From: Clostridia bacterium
GTDB lineage: Bacteria > Bacillota > Clostridia > Oscillospirales > CAG-272
Direction of reading: 5' to 3'
Length of the DNA stretch: 9,697 bases
NCBI GenBank assembly: GCA_017540285.1
Contig: JAFYBI010000358.1
Location: forward strand, 1-9,697
Positions 1-5,804 of the stretch are shown in pieces. Under the pieces are notes generated by a model. That model was not told the origin of the DNA and ran no database searches. It saw only the letters and a list, made by a program, of their open reading frames with translations. The position numbers and the translations under genes are program-made. How positions within the stretch are numbered: the stretch's first letter is position 1; every line of letters begins with the position of its first letter.

Positions 1-948
1 ATCCGGCGAGCGCTTGACGTATCCGCCGTCGATTTCCCCGCGGAAGGCCGGCGAGGTGTGCGGCGCGTCGGGATCGTAATCGGCGAAGCGGAGCCCCCAC
101 GTCACGCACTCCGCCAGGTGCTCGATCGCCTCCTCTTCCCTGCCCGCCTCGAGATCCAGCCGCGCGAGCTCGCGATGGGCCTGCGCCGCAAACTGCGCGT
201 CGAAGAAGAGATCGCCGTCCTCATAGAAGAGCGCGTACCCGGCGAGAACCGTTTCGCACAGTCTTCGCTGCTCCTCAGGCGTGTATGCATTTTCTCCGTC
301 GTCCCGCTTCGCCTGCGCGAGGAACAAGAGATTCGAGAGGACGGTTTCGCAGTTGATGAGGGTATCGTGCCGCAGCTCGCGGATGCGCTCCGAGCCGGTC
401 AGAAGATGCCGCAGAATGTCGTGCTGACTGCATTCCGGCACCGTCTTGGCGAGTTCCACCGCACGTTCGTGCTGTCCCCGGTGATCGAGGACGCAGCACG
501 CCGTAAACACCGCCTGCACGTGCAGGTCCATGTCCGTCGCGTGGTCCATCACCCACTCCGCGAGGGAGAGGCTCTCGTCAAACTGCCCTTCCATAAAGAG
601 CACATCCGAGAGCGCGGTCATGAGCGGCAGGGCGTTCGGATAGCTGAGCAGACCGGCGCGGAGGATGCGGATCGCTTCGGCGCAGTTCCCGTCCGCGTGG
701 ATCCGGTTGGCGCGCTCACGGATCTCGGCGATCTTCCTCTCCCGGCTCTCGAAATCGATGCCGAGCAGATAGTCCGCGCTGACGCCGAAGAGGTTCGCGA
801 TCCGCGGCAGAAGGGCGATGTCCGGCATGGCCTGATCGCATTCCCAGCGGCTGACGGCCTGCGGGGAGATCGCGAGGAGGTCCGCCAGCGCTTCCTGCGT
901 ATAGTCCGCTTCACGCCGCAATTTTTTAATAATTTGTCCGAAGGTCAT
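1..948 (-). CDS. XRE-family HTH regulator with helical-repeat C-terminus (XRE1), C-terminus cut by window edge
   Basis: A DNA-binding transcriptional regulator, probably cytosolic and dimeric. The frame is open from the ATG at 948-946 to the left edge: 316 codons with no stop, so the C-terminus is missing. An AAGGAGACC ribosome site at 952-960 fixes the start. Residues about 4-60 form a Cro/C1-type helix-turn-helix: GQIIKKLRREADYTQEALA, the recognition segment ISPQAVSRWE, then the usual PDIALLPRIANLFGVSADYLLG. The rest is alpha-helical and TPR-like (for example EAIRILRAGLLSYPNALPL and QFDESLSLAEWVMDHA), a layout common in Clostridia regulators whose ligand is unknown. It lies 128 bp downstream of the ATPase gene on the same strand and has its own promoter. 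XRE2 (3481-4284) shares the architecture, so the two are probably distant paralogues. Family call firm; target and signal unknown. Confidence 0.88.
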   Translation of the reverse strand, partial: MTFGQIIKKLRREADYTQEALADLLAISPQAVSRWECDQAMPDIALLPRIANLFGVSADYLLGIDFESRERKIAEIRERANRIHADGNCAEAIRILRAGLLSYPNALPLMTALSDVLFMEGQFDESLSLAEWVMDHATDMDLHVQAVFTACCVLDHRGQHERAVELAKTVPECSQHDILRHLLTGSERIRELRHDTLINCETVLSNLLFLAQAKRDDGENAYTPEEQRRLCETVLAGYALFYEDGDLFFDAQFAAQAHRELARLDLEAGREEEAIEHLAECVTWGLRFADYDPDAPHTSPAFRGEIDGGYVKRSPD

Positions 949-1000
949 GAAGGTCTCCTTTTTGATTCCGAAGAATTCAGACGGGCCCGTCCGTGATCCC

Positions 1001-1029
1001 ATTCTACCACATTTCCGCTGGTTTGACCA
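1001..1029 (-). promoter_or_regulatory. Promoter of XRE1
   Basis: Read on the minus strand there is a -35 TGGTCA (1024-1029, four of six consensus bases), a 17-bp spacer and a -10 TAGAAT (1001-1006). TGTGG stands directly before the -10, giving an extended -10/-16 element. The -10 lies 52 bp upstream of the start codon. The weak -35 together with the extended -10 suggests dependence on the TGTG element or on a regulator. Confidence 0.7.
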
Positions 1030-1030
1030 G
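1018..1030. promoter_or_regulatory. Candidate operator over the XRE1 -35 box
   Basis: CTGGT-TTG-ACCAG is a perfect 5-bp inverted repeat with a 3-bp spacer that covers the -35 hexamer of the XRE1 promoter. A small dyad in this position is typical of autorepression by XRE proteins. The repeat is seen; the binding is inferred. A 5-bp dyad could also arise by chance. Confidence 0.35.
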
Positions 1031-1049
1031 TCCCCGTTCTTTGTGTTTT

Positions 1050-1075
1050 TCTCCATTTTGAATTGAGTTTTCCCG
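1050..1075 (-). promoter_or_regulatory. Shared operator-like element, copy 1 (upstream of XRE1 promoter)
   Basis: Read on the minus strand, CGGGAAAACTCAAT (1075 to 1062) is followed by five bases and ATGGAGA, making an imperfect palindrome of the form ACTCAAT-N5-AT(T/G)GAG. The first 14 bases are identical to 3472-3485 upstream of the ATPase promoter, in the opposite orientation. The centre is about 65 bp upstream of the expected XRE1 transcription start, a position more typical of an activator than of a repressor. The same stretch is also the 3' flank of the ATPase gene. No hairpin with a T-run for ATPase transcripts is visible here. Confidence 0.45.
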
Positions 1076-1076
1076 G

Positions 1077-3248
1077 TCACTTCCACCTCAGACGCCGCAT
1101 CCGGCAGACGATGGCCTCCACGTCGATCCTCCGCGGCATCTCCATCGGGAGACGCATCGTCGTGAAGAAGGAGGTGTAGACCGTGTGCACGCCTTCCCTC
1201 CGGATCCGTTCATACACCGCTTCAAGCTCCGCCTCAAAATCGAGCGGCCCCGGACGGTGGCTCACCATCACGGTCCGCAGAATGAATGCGGCGGCGGTGC
1301 GCTGCGCGTCGGTCATGAGTGAGAAGATCCCGCGCACATCGACCTGCTCCGATCCGATGAGGAGAAAGCCCATGTCGTTCGCTTCGAGCCGCTCCGTCGT
1401 GCCGTTTTCGGGATAGGAGGAAAAATGCTCATCCGTAAGGACACGGCACACCTCCCAGTCGCAGGACGGCGGCGTTTCCGTTTCTCCGCCGGAGGACTGC
1501 CAGATCTCCTTCGCGCAAACGGTTGCGTCCGAGATGCGGTAATCGTCCATGAGATAGACACGGTCCGCCGGGCCGAGGTATTCCCCGCTCCCGCCGATGA
1601 CCAGTATCGTCGAGACGCCGCGGGAGGCCAGTTCCCGCACCCGGTCGGTGAAGGGCGTGATCGGCTCTTTTTTGATGAGGGCTTTCATCTTCGCGTCCCG
1701 GATCATGAAGTTCGTCGCGCTTCGGTCCTCGTCGATGAGGAGGAGCCGGGACCCGGCCGAGACCGCCTCCATGATCCCCGACGCCTGCGAGGTCGACCCG
1801 GACGCGTGCGCCGTCGTGAAGTCCGCCGGGGTATTGCCGCCGGGCAGGGATTTGAGAAACGGCCCGATGTTGAGCCGCGACACAGCCCGCCCGTCCTCTG
1901 CCGCGATGGAGACCGCACTCTCGTCCGTCAGAACGAATTCCCGCCCGTCGCCCGCACAGTGATCGTAGATCCCGGCGGCCACGGCGTCGAGCAGGGTGGA
2001 TTTGCCGGAATATCCGCCGCCCGTGATGACCGTCACCCCGCGCGGGATGCCCATGCCCCGCACGCCGCAGAGCTCAATCTCATCCTCCGGGGTCGAGCAG
2101 AACGGCACGGCGTCGTCGAGCGGGGTCACACCGTCCTTCGCGCGCGGCAGGATGCTTCCGTTCGCGACAAACGCGCACCACGGCGAGGAGCGAAGCGCTT
2201 CCCGTATCCGAAACTGCTTTTCGGCGAGGAAGAGCGTTTCCGAGAGCGCCTGCCGGTCGAGCGAAGCGACGAATTCATCCATCGCCCCCGGCAGATCGGA
2301 GGTCATCATCGTCATCGCTTTTTTCAGCTTGTGAAACGGAAGCTGGACCTCGAGCCGCAGGCACAGGCAGAGCTTCGGCGGACAGGGGTGCTCCTCGGGA
2401 TCCCGGAGCAGAACGCTGATGCCGGTCAGATAATCGTAATCCCGCTGGGGGCAGACGGCAAAGAAGGCCGTGTTCCGGCGCAGGATCTCCCCGCCGGGCC
2501 GAAACAGGTAATACTTGCCGTTTTCGCGGTCCGGTCGGCTGCGGTTGTACAGGGCTTCGTTGAGGACGTCGATCTGTGCCACGAACGCCCGGAGACAGAA
2601 GTCCGCGGCCGCGTCGCGCAGACACTCAGTCAGGGCGTCCGGCAGCTCCCCGTTCACCGCGTCGACCGCGTCTCCGAGCCGTCCGCCGAGCGTGGGATCG
2701 ATCTCCTCCGCCGGGACGCTGACCGTAACGATGGGCCGGTCCTTCGCCGTCTTGTGATTGCTGTCGACGGTGAATCCGTGGGAATCCGCCCAGTACAGAT
2801 TCCAGTTGTCCTCCTCCGGCTCCCGCTGAGCCAGCGGATTGTTTTTCGGTTCCGGGAATTCGACGATCACCTGACCGTCGTAAATGTCATGCTTTCGTCC
2901 GTCCGGCCCGGAGAACGAATAGGTTTCGGTCCGCTCGTCCATCTGCCGGAAATAGTGTTTGAGTCTCTTCAATGGCATCCCCCCTTTGGTAACGGTCCCG
3001 TCTGCGAGCCGCGGATCGATGTCCTCCGCCGGAATGCGGATGAGGACGATCGGACGGTCCTGCGCATTCTTCGGCGGGGATTCGATGACAAACGCGACGT
3101 CATTCGCGTAAAACGTTGTGTCGTGGTCGCCGTAGGGCTGTTCGGCCGTCGGCAGACAGATCCTGATCGGAGCGTCATACATCTCGCGAAAGGTTTCGGT
3201 TTTCTCCTCCATGGAGCGAAAAATGGTTTTGAGTCTCTTCAAGGGCAT
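1077..3248 (-). CDS. ABC-class predicted ATPase (PF09818/COG3044-like) with duplicated N-terminal module
   Basis: A cytosolic P-loop protein of the uncharacterised 'predicted ATPase of the ABC class' family. From the ATG at 3248 it has 723 residues, against my recollection of roughly 550-600 for the family. Conserved blocks in order: AFVANGSILPR (359-369), RGMGIPRGVTVI (397-408), Walker A GGGYSGKST (410-418), YDH-x-GDGRE (428-437), the ABC-like signature ASGSTSQAS (482-490), Walker B LLLIDED (502-508), SATNFMIRD (510-518), GGSGEYL (552-558) and a C-terminal helical part to RMRRLRWK. There is no membrane segment. Residues 1-81 and 91-187 are two copies of one module, each starting MPLKRLK and ending DRPIV...PAE(D/E)IDP. 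The frame is open further upstream, but that part overlaps the promoter, leader peptide and hairpins. A GAAGGA sequence abuts ATG 3248 with almost no spacing, so start choice is not certain; ATG 2978, after AAAGGGGGG, is a second in-frame option. Family call firm; biochemical role unknown. Confidence 0.88.
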   Translation of the reverse strand: MPLKRLKTIFRSMEEKTETFREMYDAPIRICLPTAEQPYGDHDTTFYANDVAFVIESPPKNAQDRPIVLIRIPAEDIDPRLADGTVTKGGMPLKRLKHYFRQMDERTETYSFSGPDGRKHDIYDGQVIVEFPEPKNNPLAQREPEEDNWNLYWADSHGFTVDSNHKTAKDRPIVTVSVPAEEIDPTLGGRLGDAVDAVNGELPDALTECLRDAAADFCLRAFVAQIDVLNEALYNRSRPDRENGKYYLFRPGGEILRRNTAFFAVCPQRDYDYLTGISVLLRDPEEHPCPPKLCLCLRLEVQLPFHKLKKAMTMMTSDLPGAMDEFVASLDRQALSETLFLAEKQFRIREALRSSPWCAFVANGSILPRAKDGVTPLDDAVPFCSTPEDEIELCGVRGMGIPRGVTVITGGGYSGKSTLLDAVAAGIYDHCAGDGREFVLTDESAVSIAAEDGRAVSRLNIGPFLKSLPGGNTPADFTTAHASGSTSQASGIMEAVSAGSRLLLIDEDRSATNFMIRDAKMKALIKKEPITPFTDRVRELASRGVSTILVIGGSGEYLGPADRVYLMDDYRISDATVCAKEIWQSSGGETETPPSCDWEVCRVLTDEHFSSYPENGTTERLEANDMGFLLIGSEQVDVRGIFSLMTDAQRTAAAFILRTVMVSHRPGPLDFEAELEAVYERIRREGVHTVYTSFFTTMRLPMEMPRRIDVEAIVCRMRRLRWK
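2958..3248 (-). repeat. Tandem in-frame repeat starts of the ATPase N-terminal module
   Basis: The 5' ends of two module copies lie 270 bp (90 codons) apart, at 3248 and 2978. The first 21 bases differ at one position (ATGCC[C/A]TTGAAGAGACTCAAA). Protein similarity continues: MPLKRLKTIFRSMEEKTETF against MPLKRLKHYFRQMDERTETY, MYDAPIRI against IYDGQVIV, and DRPIVLIRIPAEDIDPRL against DRPIVTVSVPAEEIDPTL. Copy 2 is about 16 residues longer in the middle. Seen directly; the origin by tandem duplication is inferred. Confidence 0.8.
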
Positions 3249-3290
3249 TCCTTCTTTCCGAAATGAAGTGGAAGAGCGCGCAAAACCCGC

Positions 3291-3320
3291 AAAAAAACAC
3301 GCCCGCCGGAGCGAACGTGT
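3291..3320 (-). terminator. Intrinsic terminator/attenuator T2 in the ATPase leader
   Basis: On the minus strand ACACG-TT-CGC, loop TCCG, GCG-GG-CGTGT forms a continuous 10-bp stem (two G-U pairs) with a tetraloop, followed at once by seven T (3297-3291). It lies between the promoter and the ATPase start, 42 bp before the ATG, and so can only work as an attenuator of the ATPase gene. It would stop most transcripts unless bypassed. Confidence 0.75.
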
Positions 3321-3321
3321 C

Positions 3322-3360
3322 AAAAAATCCGAAGAATGGGGGCATCCCGCTATGTTCTTC
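3322..3360 (-). terminator. Terminator-like hairpin T1 overlapping the leader peptide stop
   Basis: On the minus strand GAAGAA (3360-3355) pairs with TTCTTC (3336-3331), with a possible inner GGG/CCC stem, followed by GGA and six T (3327-3322). The stop codon of the leader peptide (3352-3350) lies inside the loop, so a terminating ribosome would cover the 5' arm. It is weaker than T2 and stands directly before it. Confidence 0.5.
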
Positions 3361-3394
3361 CGACAGGCGCGCGCCGGATTTTTTTCGTTTTCAT
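3350..3394 (-). CDS. 14-residue leader peptide MKTKKIRRAPVGRT
   Basis: A short open frame of ATG plus 13 sense codons and TAG. It has a strong ribosome site (AGGGAGGTG at 3401-3409) about 8 bases before the ATG, better than the site of the ATPase gene itself. The peptide is very basic (K, K, K, R, R, R). The coding RNA holds one strand of each of two competing helices, and the stop codon sits in terminator hairpin T1. This suggests that its translation, not the peptide product, is what matters: a sensor of ribosome progress in front of the ATPase gene. Ribosome stalling is inferred. I know of no described leader with this sequence. Confidence 0.6.
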   Translation of the reverse strand: MKTKKIRRAPVGRT

Positions 3395-3436
3395 GGCAGA
3401 CACCTCCCTGTCGGGTCGATTTCGGTTTACAAGGGG

Positions 3437-3465
3437 AGTATAACACATTCCGCGCGCGCTGTCAA
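3437..3465 (-). promoter_or_regulatory. Promoter of the leader peptide-ATPase unit
   Basis: Near-consensus sigma-A promoter on the minus strand: -35 TTGACA (3460-3465), 17-bp spacer, -10 TATACT (3437-3442), with TGTGT directly before the -10. The expected start near 3430 gives a leader of about 180 bases before the ATPase ATG. The -35 lies only 15 bp after the XRE2 stop codon. Confidence 0.87.
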
Positions 3466-3471
3466 GAGGTT

Positions 3472-3501
3472 CGGGAAAACTCAATCAGGAATTGAGTCCT
3501 G
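3472..3501 (+). promoter_or_regulatory. Shared operator-like element, copy 2 (upstream of ATPase promoter)
   Basis: CGGGAAAACTCAAT (3472-3485), five bases, then ATTGAGT: a perfect 7-bp inverted repeat ACTCAAT-N5-ATTGAGT (3479-3497). It overlaps a second dyad CAGGA-N6-TCCTG (3486-3501). The element lies over the last codons and stop of XRE2, with its centre about 58 bp upstream of the expected ATPase transcription start. The first 14 bases recur inverted at 1062-1075. On the minus strand the hairpin is followed by TTTT, so it may instead, or also, be a weak terminator of XRE2. Confidence 0.5.
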
Positions 3502-4284
3502 CGTGGGCAGTTTACTCGCGAGGAACGCAATTTGAACAGCTTCGTCAAGATAGGGATCGTAAGACCAGCCCTCATCGATAAGACGCGTCACGCAGCGATA
3601 ACACGTCGACAGCAGCCGGTGAACGGCAAAGCGAAGCTGCTTTCGGAGTTCCTCCCCTTCGAGCAGATATGTCATCATAAAGACATCCGTCCCCGTTACA
3701 TCGGGCATGTCTGCCGCCATCCGTCTCGCCTCTTCACGATCCCCTTCCGCATACAGTACGAGACAAAGAATCTGCGATGCCGCGTGACGCCACCGTTCTT
3801 CTCCGCACCCGGACAGGACTCGTCTGCAAAGTTCTCTCGCCTCCCTGAGCAGAACCGGACGCTCATCTTCAAATGCGGCGTTTTCTGCGTACCACCAAAG
3901 GTCCGAGGCGAGCAGCTGCCCGAGATATCCGCTGTCCGGCAATTCCCGTACGCCGTCCCGCAGCAGTGCGATCCCCTCTTCAATTTTGTATCCAACGTCA
4001 GGCAAGCCCCCCTCGTCCGTCTGATGACGCAGAGCAAGATATTGATCTGAGATCTCCGCCTCGCGTCTCTTTTTGTCCTCCTGCTCCACCCCGAGCAGAG
4101 TGTCGACCGTAACATGGTAATAGAATGCAATCCCCGGCAAAAGCGAGAGATCGGGCCATCCTTCACCGCGTTCCCATTTAGAGACTGCCTGTACCGAGAC
4201 ACCGAGGTGCCGAGCGAGCTCTTCCTGTGTGTTTCCGCGCAGACGGCGCAGTTCTTTCAGTCGTTGTGCGATCTTGATTTCCAT
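3481..4284 (-). CDS. XRE-family HTH regulator with helical-repeat C-terminus (XRE2)
   Basis: A 267-residue DNA-binding regulator. Residues about 5-62 are a Cro/C1-type helix-turn-helix: IAQRLKELRRLRGNTQEELA, the recognition segment VSVQAVSKWERG, then WPDLSLLPGIAFYYHVTVDTLLG. Residues 75-267 are helical and TPR-like (LREARELCRRVLSGCGEERW, QILCLVLYAEGDREEARRMA), resembling the Clostridia regulators with the same HTH and an unassigned sensor part. The ATG at 4284 has a modest ribosome site (GAGG, about 8 bases upstream) and a promoter of its own. Its stop codon lies 15 bp before the -35 of the ATPase promoter, so the gene sits directly upstream of, and probably controls, the ATPase unit. Control of the ATPase is inferred from position only; the signal is unknown. 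Confidence 0.9.
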   Translation of the reverse strand: MEIKIAQRLKELRRLRGNTQEELARHLGVSVQAVSKWERGEGWPDLSLLPGIAFYYHVTVDTLLGVEQEDKKRREAEISDQYLALRHQTDEGGLPDVGYKIEEGIALLRDGVRELPDSGYLGQLLASDLWWYAENAAFEDERPVLLREARELCRRVLSGCGEERWRHAASQILCLVLYAEGDREEARRMAADMPDVTGTDVFMMTYLLEGEELRKQLRFAVHRLLSTCYRCVTRLIDEGWSYDPYLDEAVQIAFLASKLPTQDSIPD

Positions 4285-4311
4285 GTCAGAAACCTCATTG
4301 ATTCAGTAGTC

Positions 4312-4321
4312 CAAGGCCTTG
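4312..4321. promoter_or_regulatory. Palindrome near the XRE2 transcription start
   Basis: CAAGGCCTTG is a perfect 10-bp palindrome just downstream of the expected XRE2 start site (about 4324). The position would suit autorepression. It is short, and there is no second copy in the window. Confidence 0.25.
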
Positions 4322-4330
4322 TCCGATCAT

Positions 4331-4359
4331 ATTCTATCACAGCGGCGGCATTCTGTAAA
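4331..4359 (-). promoter_or_regulatory. Promoter of XRE2
   Basis: Minus strand: -35 TTTACA (4354-4359, five of six consensus bases), 17-bp spacer, -10 TAGAAT (4331-4336) preceded by TGTGA. The 5' UTR is about 40 bases. A GTTGA-N8-TCAAC dyad (4378-4395) lies just upstream of the -35, between this promoter and the divergent one. Confidence 0.75.
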
Positions 4360-4437
4360 GAACCGTTTCGTGGAACTGTTGAGATAAGATTCAACGGATC
4401 GTTCAAAAAAACACCCTGTCACCCATCTTCCTCCCCG

Positions 4438-4467
4438 TTGACATCCCGCCCCGTTGTGTGCTATACT
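4438..4467 (+). promoter_or_regulatory. Promoter of the URO-D-like gene
   Basis: -35 TTGACA (4438-4443, perfect), 18-bp spacer, -10 TATACT (4462-4467), with TGTGC directly before the -10. The expected start near 4474 gives a 5' UTR of about 34 bases. It diverges from the XRE2 promoter about 80 bp away. Confidence 0.85.
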
Positions 4468-4507
4468 ATACGCAGAACGACACGATCCGCTCCCGAGGAG
4501 GTTTCCC

Positions 4508-5737
4508 ATGAACGAACGTGAAATGGTGCGCGACCTGGCAAAACAGTACGCCGACATCGCGTTTTCCGACGATTCCAAAGCCAGGGCGGAAAACTGGGGA
4601 CGTCTCAACGCCCTCGACGCCTCCGCGCGCCCGCCGATCATTCTCGATCAGCTCCCGTGGCATGAATTCGGAGCATGGGAAGAGCTGCGCTGTCAGGCGT
4701 CCGATCCGCTCCTGCGCGGGATCGAGAACTACTTCCGCTCCGAGCTGTTCCGCATCCGGCATTTCGGCGCGGATCTCGTCCTTCCGACGTATTTTCCGTG
4801 CGGGAAGGCCTATACCGACACCGGGTACGGCCTCACGACCGTCACGCAGGACGAGAGCGAGCACCGGAACGCGCAGACCCATCTGTACGCGGATCAGCTT
4901 CCCGACGAGGAATCCCTCTCGAAGCTGAAATTCCGCACCATCACGGCGCGCCCGGAAGAAACCGCGAAGAACAAAGCCGCGATCGAGGCGGTCATCGGGG
5001 ACATTCTGGAGGTCCGTCCGACGGGCGTCATGCTCTGGGAAGGGATCTGGGACCGCATCACCTTCTGGAAAGGCGCGGAATCCTGTCTCTACGCCGTGAT
5101 CGACGAGCCGGAATTCGTGCACAAGCTCATGCGGCGCATCGTCGACATCGAGATGGACGCCATCGACCAGCTCGAGGCGCAGAATCTTCTCGCGGCCGGT
5201 CCCGGCACGAAATGCCACTGCGTCGAGACCTACACGGACGAGGACCGCTACCGTGCCATCGATCAGGCGCACATCCGGACCCGGGACTGCTGGATCTCCG
5301 GCGCGGCGCAGATCTTCTCGGAGGTTTCCCCGGCGATGCACGACGAATTCGAGATCGAATACGTGAAGCCCCTGTACGAACGCTTCGGGTGGGTCAATTA
5401 CGGCTGCTGCGAACCGCTCTGCCGCAAGATCGGCATCATCCGCAAGATGAAGACCGTGCGCTCCATCTCCGCGAGCCCGTGGACCGACGTGAACATGCAG
5501 GCGGAGGCGATGGGCGGGGATTTCGTGATGCTCCGCAAGCCGAATCCAGCCTACGTGCGCGCCGGATATCCCGAGGTCGACGCCGTGAAGGCGGAAGTCC
5601 GGAAGACCCTCCGGGCATGCCGGCGGAACGGAACGCCCGTCGCGTTTGTGCTCAAAGACATCACGACGGTCAGCTGCCGCGTCGAAGGACTGACCGAGTG
5701 GGTCGAACTCATGAAAGCGGAAATCGAAAACGGCTGA
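4508..5737 (+). CDS. Uroporphyrinogen decarboxylase-like (URO-D superfamily) protein
   Basis: A 409-residue soluble protein, probably a TIM-barrel of the URO-D/cobalamin-methyltransferase superfamily. A GAGGAGG ribosome site (4495-4501), six bases from the ATG, fixes the start; upstream in-frame codons overlap the promoter. Features seen: an N-terminal helical part (EMVRDLAKQYADIAF), RHFGADLVLPTYFPCGKAY (84-102), PTGVMLWEGIWDRITFWKG (171-189), KCHCVETYTDED (235-246), VNYGCCEPLCRKIGIIRKM (296-314) and RSISASPWTDV (318-328), where the C-terminal part of these barrels usually places substrate or metal ligands. C300, C301 and C305 could bind zinc, as cysteine and histidine do in corrinoid methyltransferases of this superfamily, but this is inference. 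It is not a true heme-pathway HemE: the overall sequence is unlike it and no heme genes are nearby. It is monocistronic, with its own promoter and terminator. Substrate unknown. Confidence 0.75.
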   Translation: MNEREMVRDLAKQYADIAFSDDSKARAENWGRLNALDASARPPIILDQLPWHEFGAWEELRCQASDPLLRGIENYFRSELFRIRHFGADLVLPTYFPCGKAYTDTGYGLTTVTQDESEHRNAQTHLYADQLPDEESLSKLKFRTITARPEETAKNKAAIEAVIGDILEVRPTGVMLWEGIWDRITFWKGAESCLYAVIDEPEFVHKLMRRIVDIEMDAIDQLEAQNLLAAGPGTKCHCVETYTDEDRYRAIDQAHIRTRDCWISGAAQIFSEVSPAMHDEFEIEYVKPLYERFGWVNYGCCEPLCRKIGIIRKMKTVRSISASPWTDVNMQAEAMGGDFVMLRKPNPAYVRAGYPEVDAVKAEVRKTLRACRRNGTPVAFVLKDITTVSCRVEGLTEWVELMKAEIENG

Positions 5738-5752
5738 ACAGAACTCCGATGA

Positions 5753-5792
5753 AAAACAGGCATCCGGCCCACAAAAGGGCGATGCCTGTTTT
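5753..5792. terminator. Bidirectional intrinsic terminator between convergent genes
   Basis: AAAACAGGCATC (5753-5764) pairs perfectly with GATGCCTGTTTT (5781-5792), with an inner GCCC/GGGC stem around ACAAAA and two unpaired bases. The A-rich 5' arm and T-rich 3' arm make it work on both strands. It ends the plus-strand URO-D-like gene (stop at 5737) and the minus-strand beta-helix gene (stop at 5805). Confidence 0.88.
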
Positions 5793-5804
5793 GCTTTGCG
5801 GTTC

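Larger units (their letters stand above)
3322..3414 (-). promoter_or_regulatory. Attenuator-like switch: two competing leader helices
   Basis: Helix P1: CCGACAGG (3414-3407) pairs perfectly with CCTGTCGG (3367-3360) and encloses the leader ribosome site and start codon. Helix P2: AAAAAATCCG in codons 4-7 of the leader (3384-3375) pairs perfectly over 10 bp with CGGATTTTTT (3331-3322), which is the last stem base and the U-tract of T1. P2 starts inside the P1 loop and pairs outside it, so the two exclude each other apart from pseudoknots. P2 would act as an antiterminator for T1, and a ribosome on codons 4-7 would block it. The pairings are seen; the switching is inferred. Confidence 0.5.

Noticed and set aside
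58..996. 312-codon plus-strand open frame opposite XRE1
   Set aside because: The minus frame encodes a clear HTH protein with ribosome site and promoter; the plus frame has no motif or ribosome site.
1425..3266. 613-codon open frame on the plus strand opposite the ATPase gene
   Set aside because: No ribosome site, Arg/Pro/Val/Gly-rich composition without motifs. It mirrors the high-GC codon bias of the real gene, which has Walker A, signature and Walker B motifs.
3249..3446. 66-residue N-terminal extension of the ATPase from a GTG at 3446
   Set aside because: It would start inside the -10 box and run through the leader peptide and both hairpins in a low-complexity, Cys/Arg-rich frame; ATG 3248 is preferred.
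1062..3485. 14-bp inverted repeats as ends of a transposable element carrying the ATPase gene
   Set aside because: No target-site duplication outside the repeats and no transposase; each copy is part of a palindrome at a promoter, so an operator explains them better.
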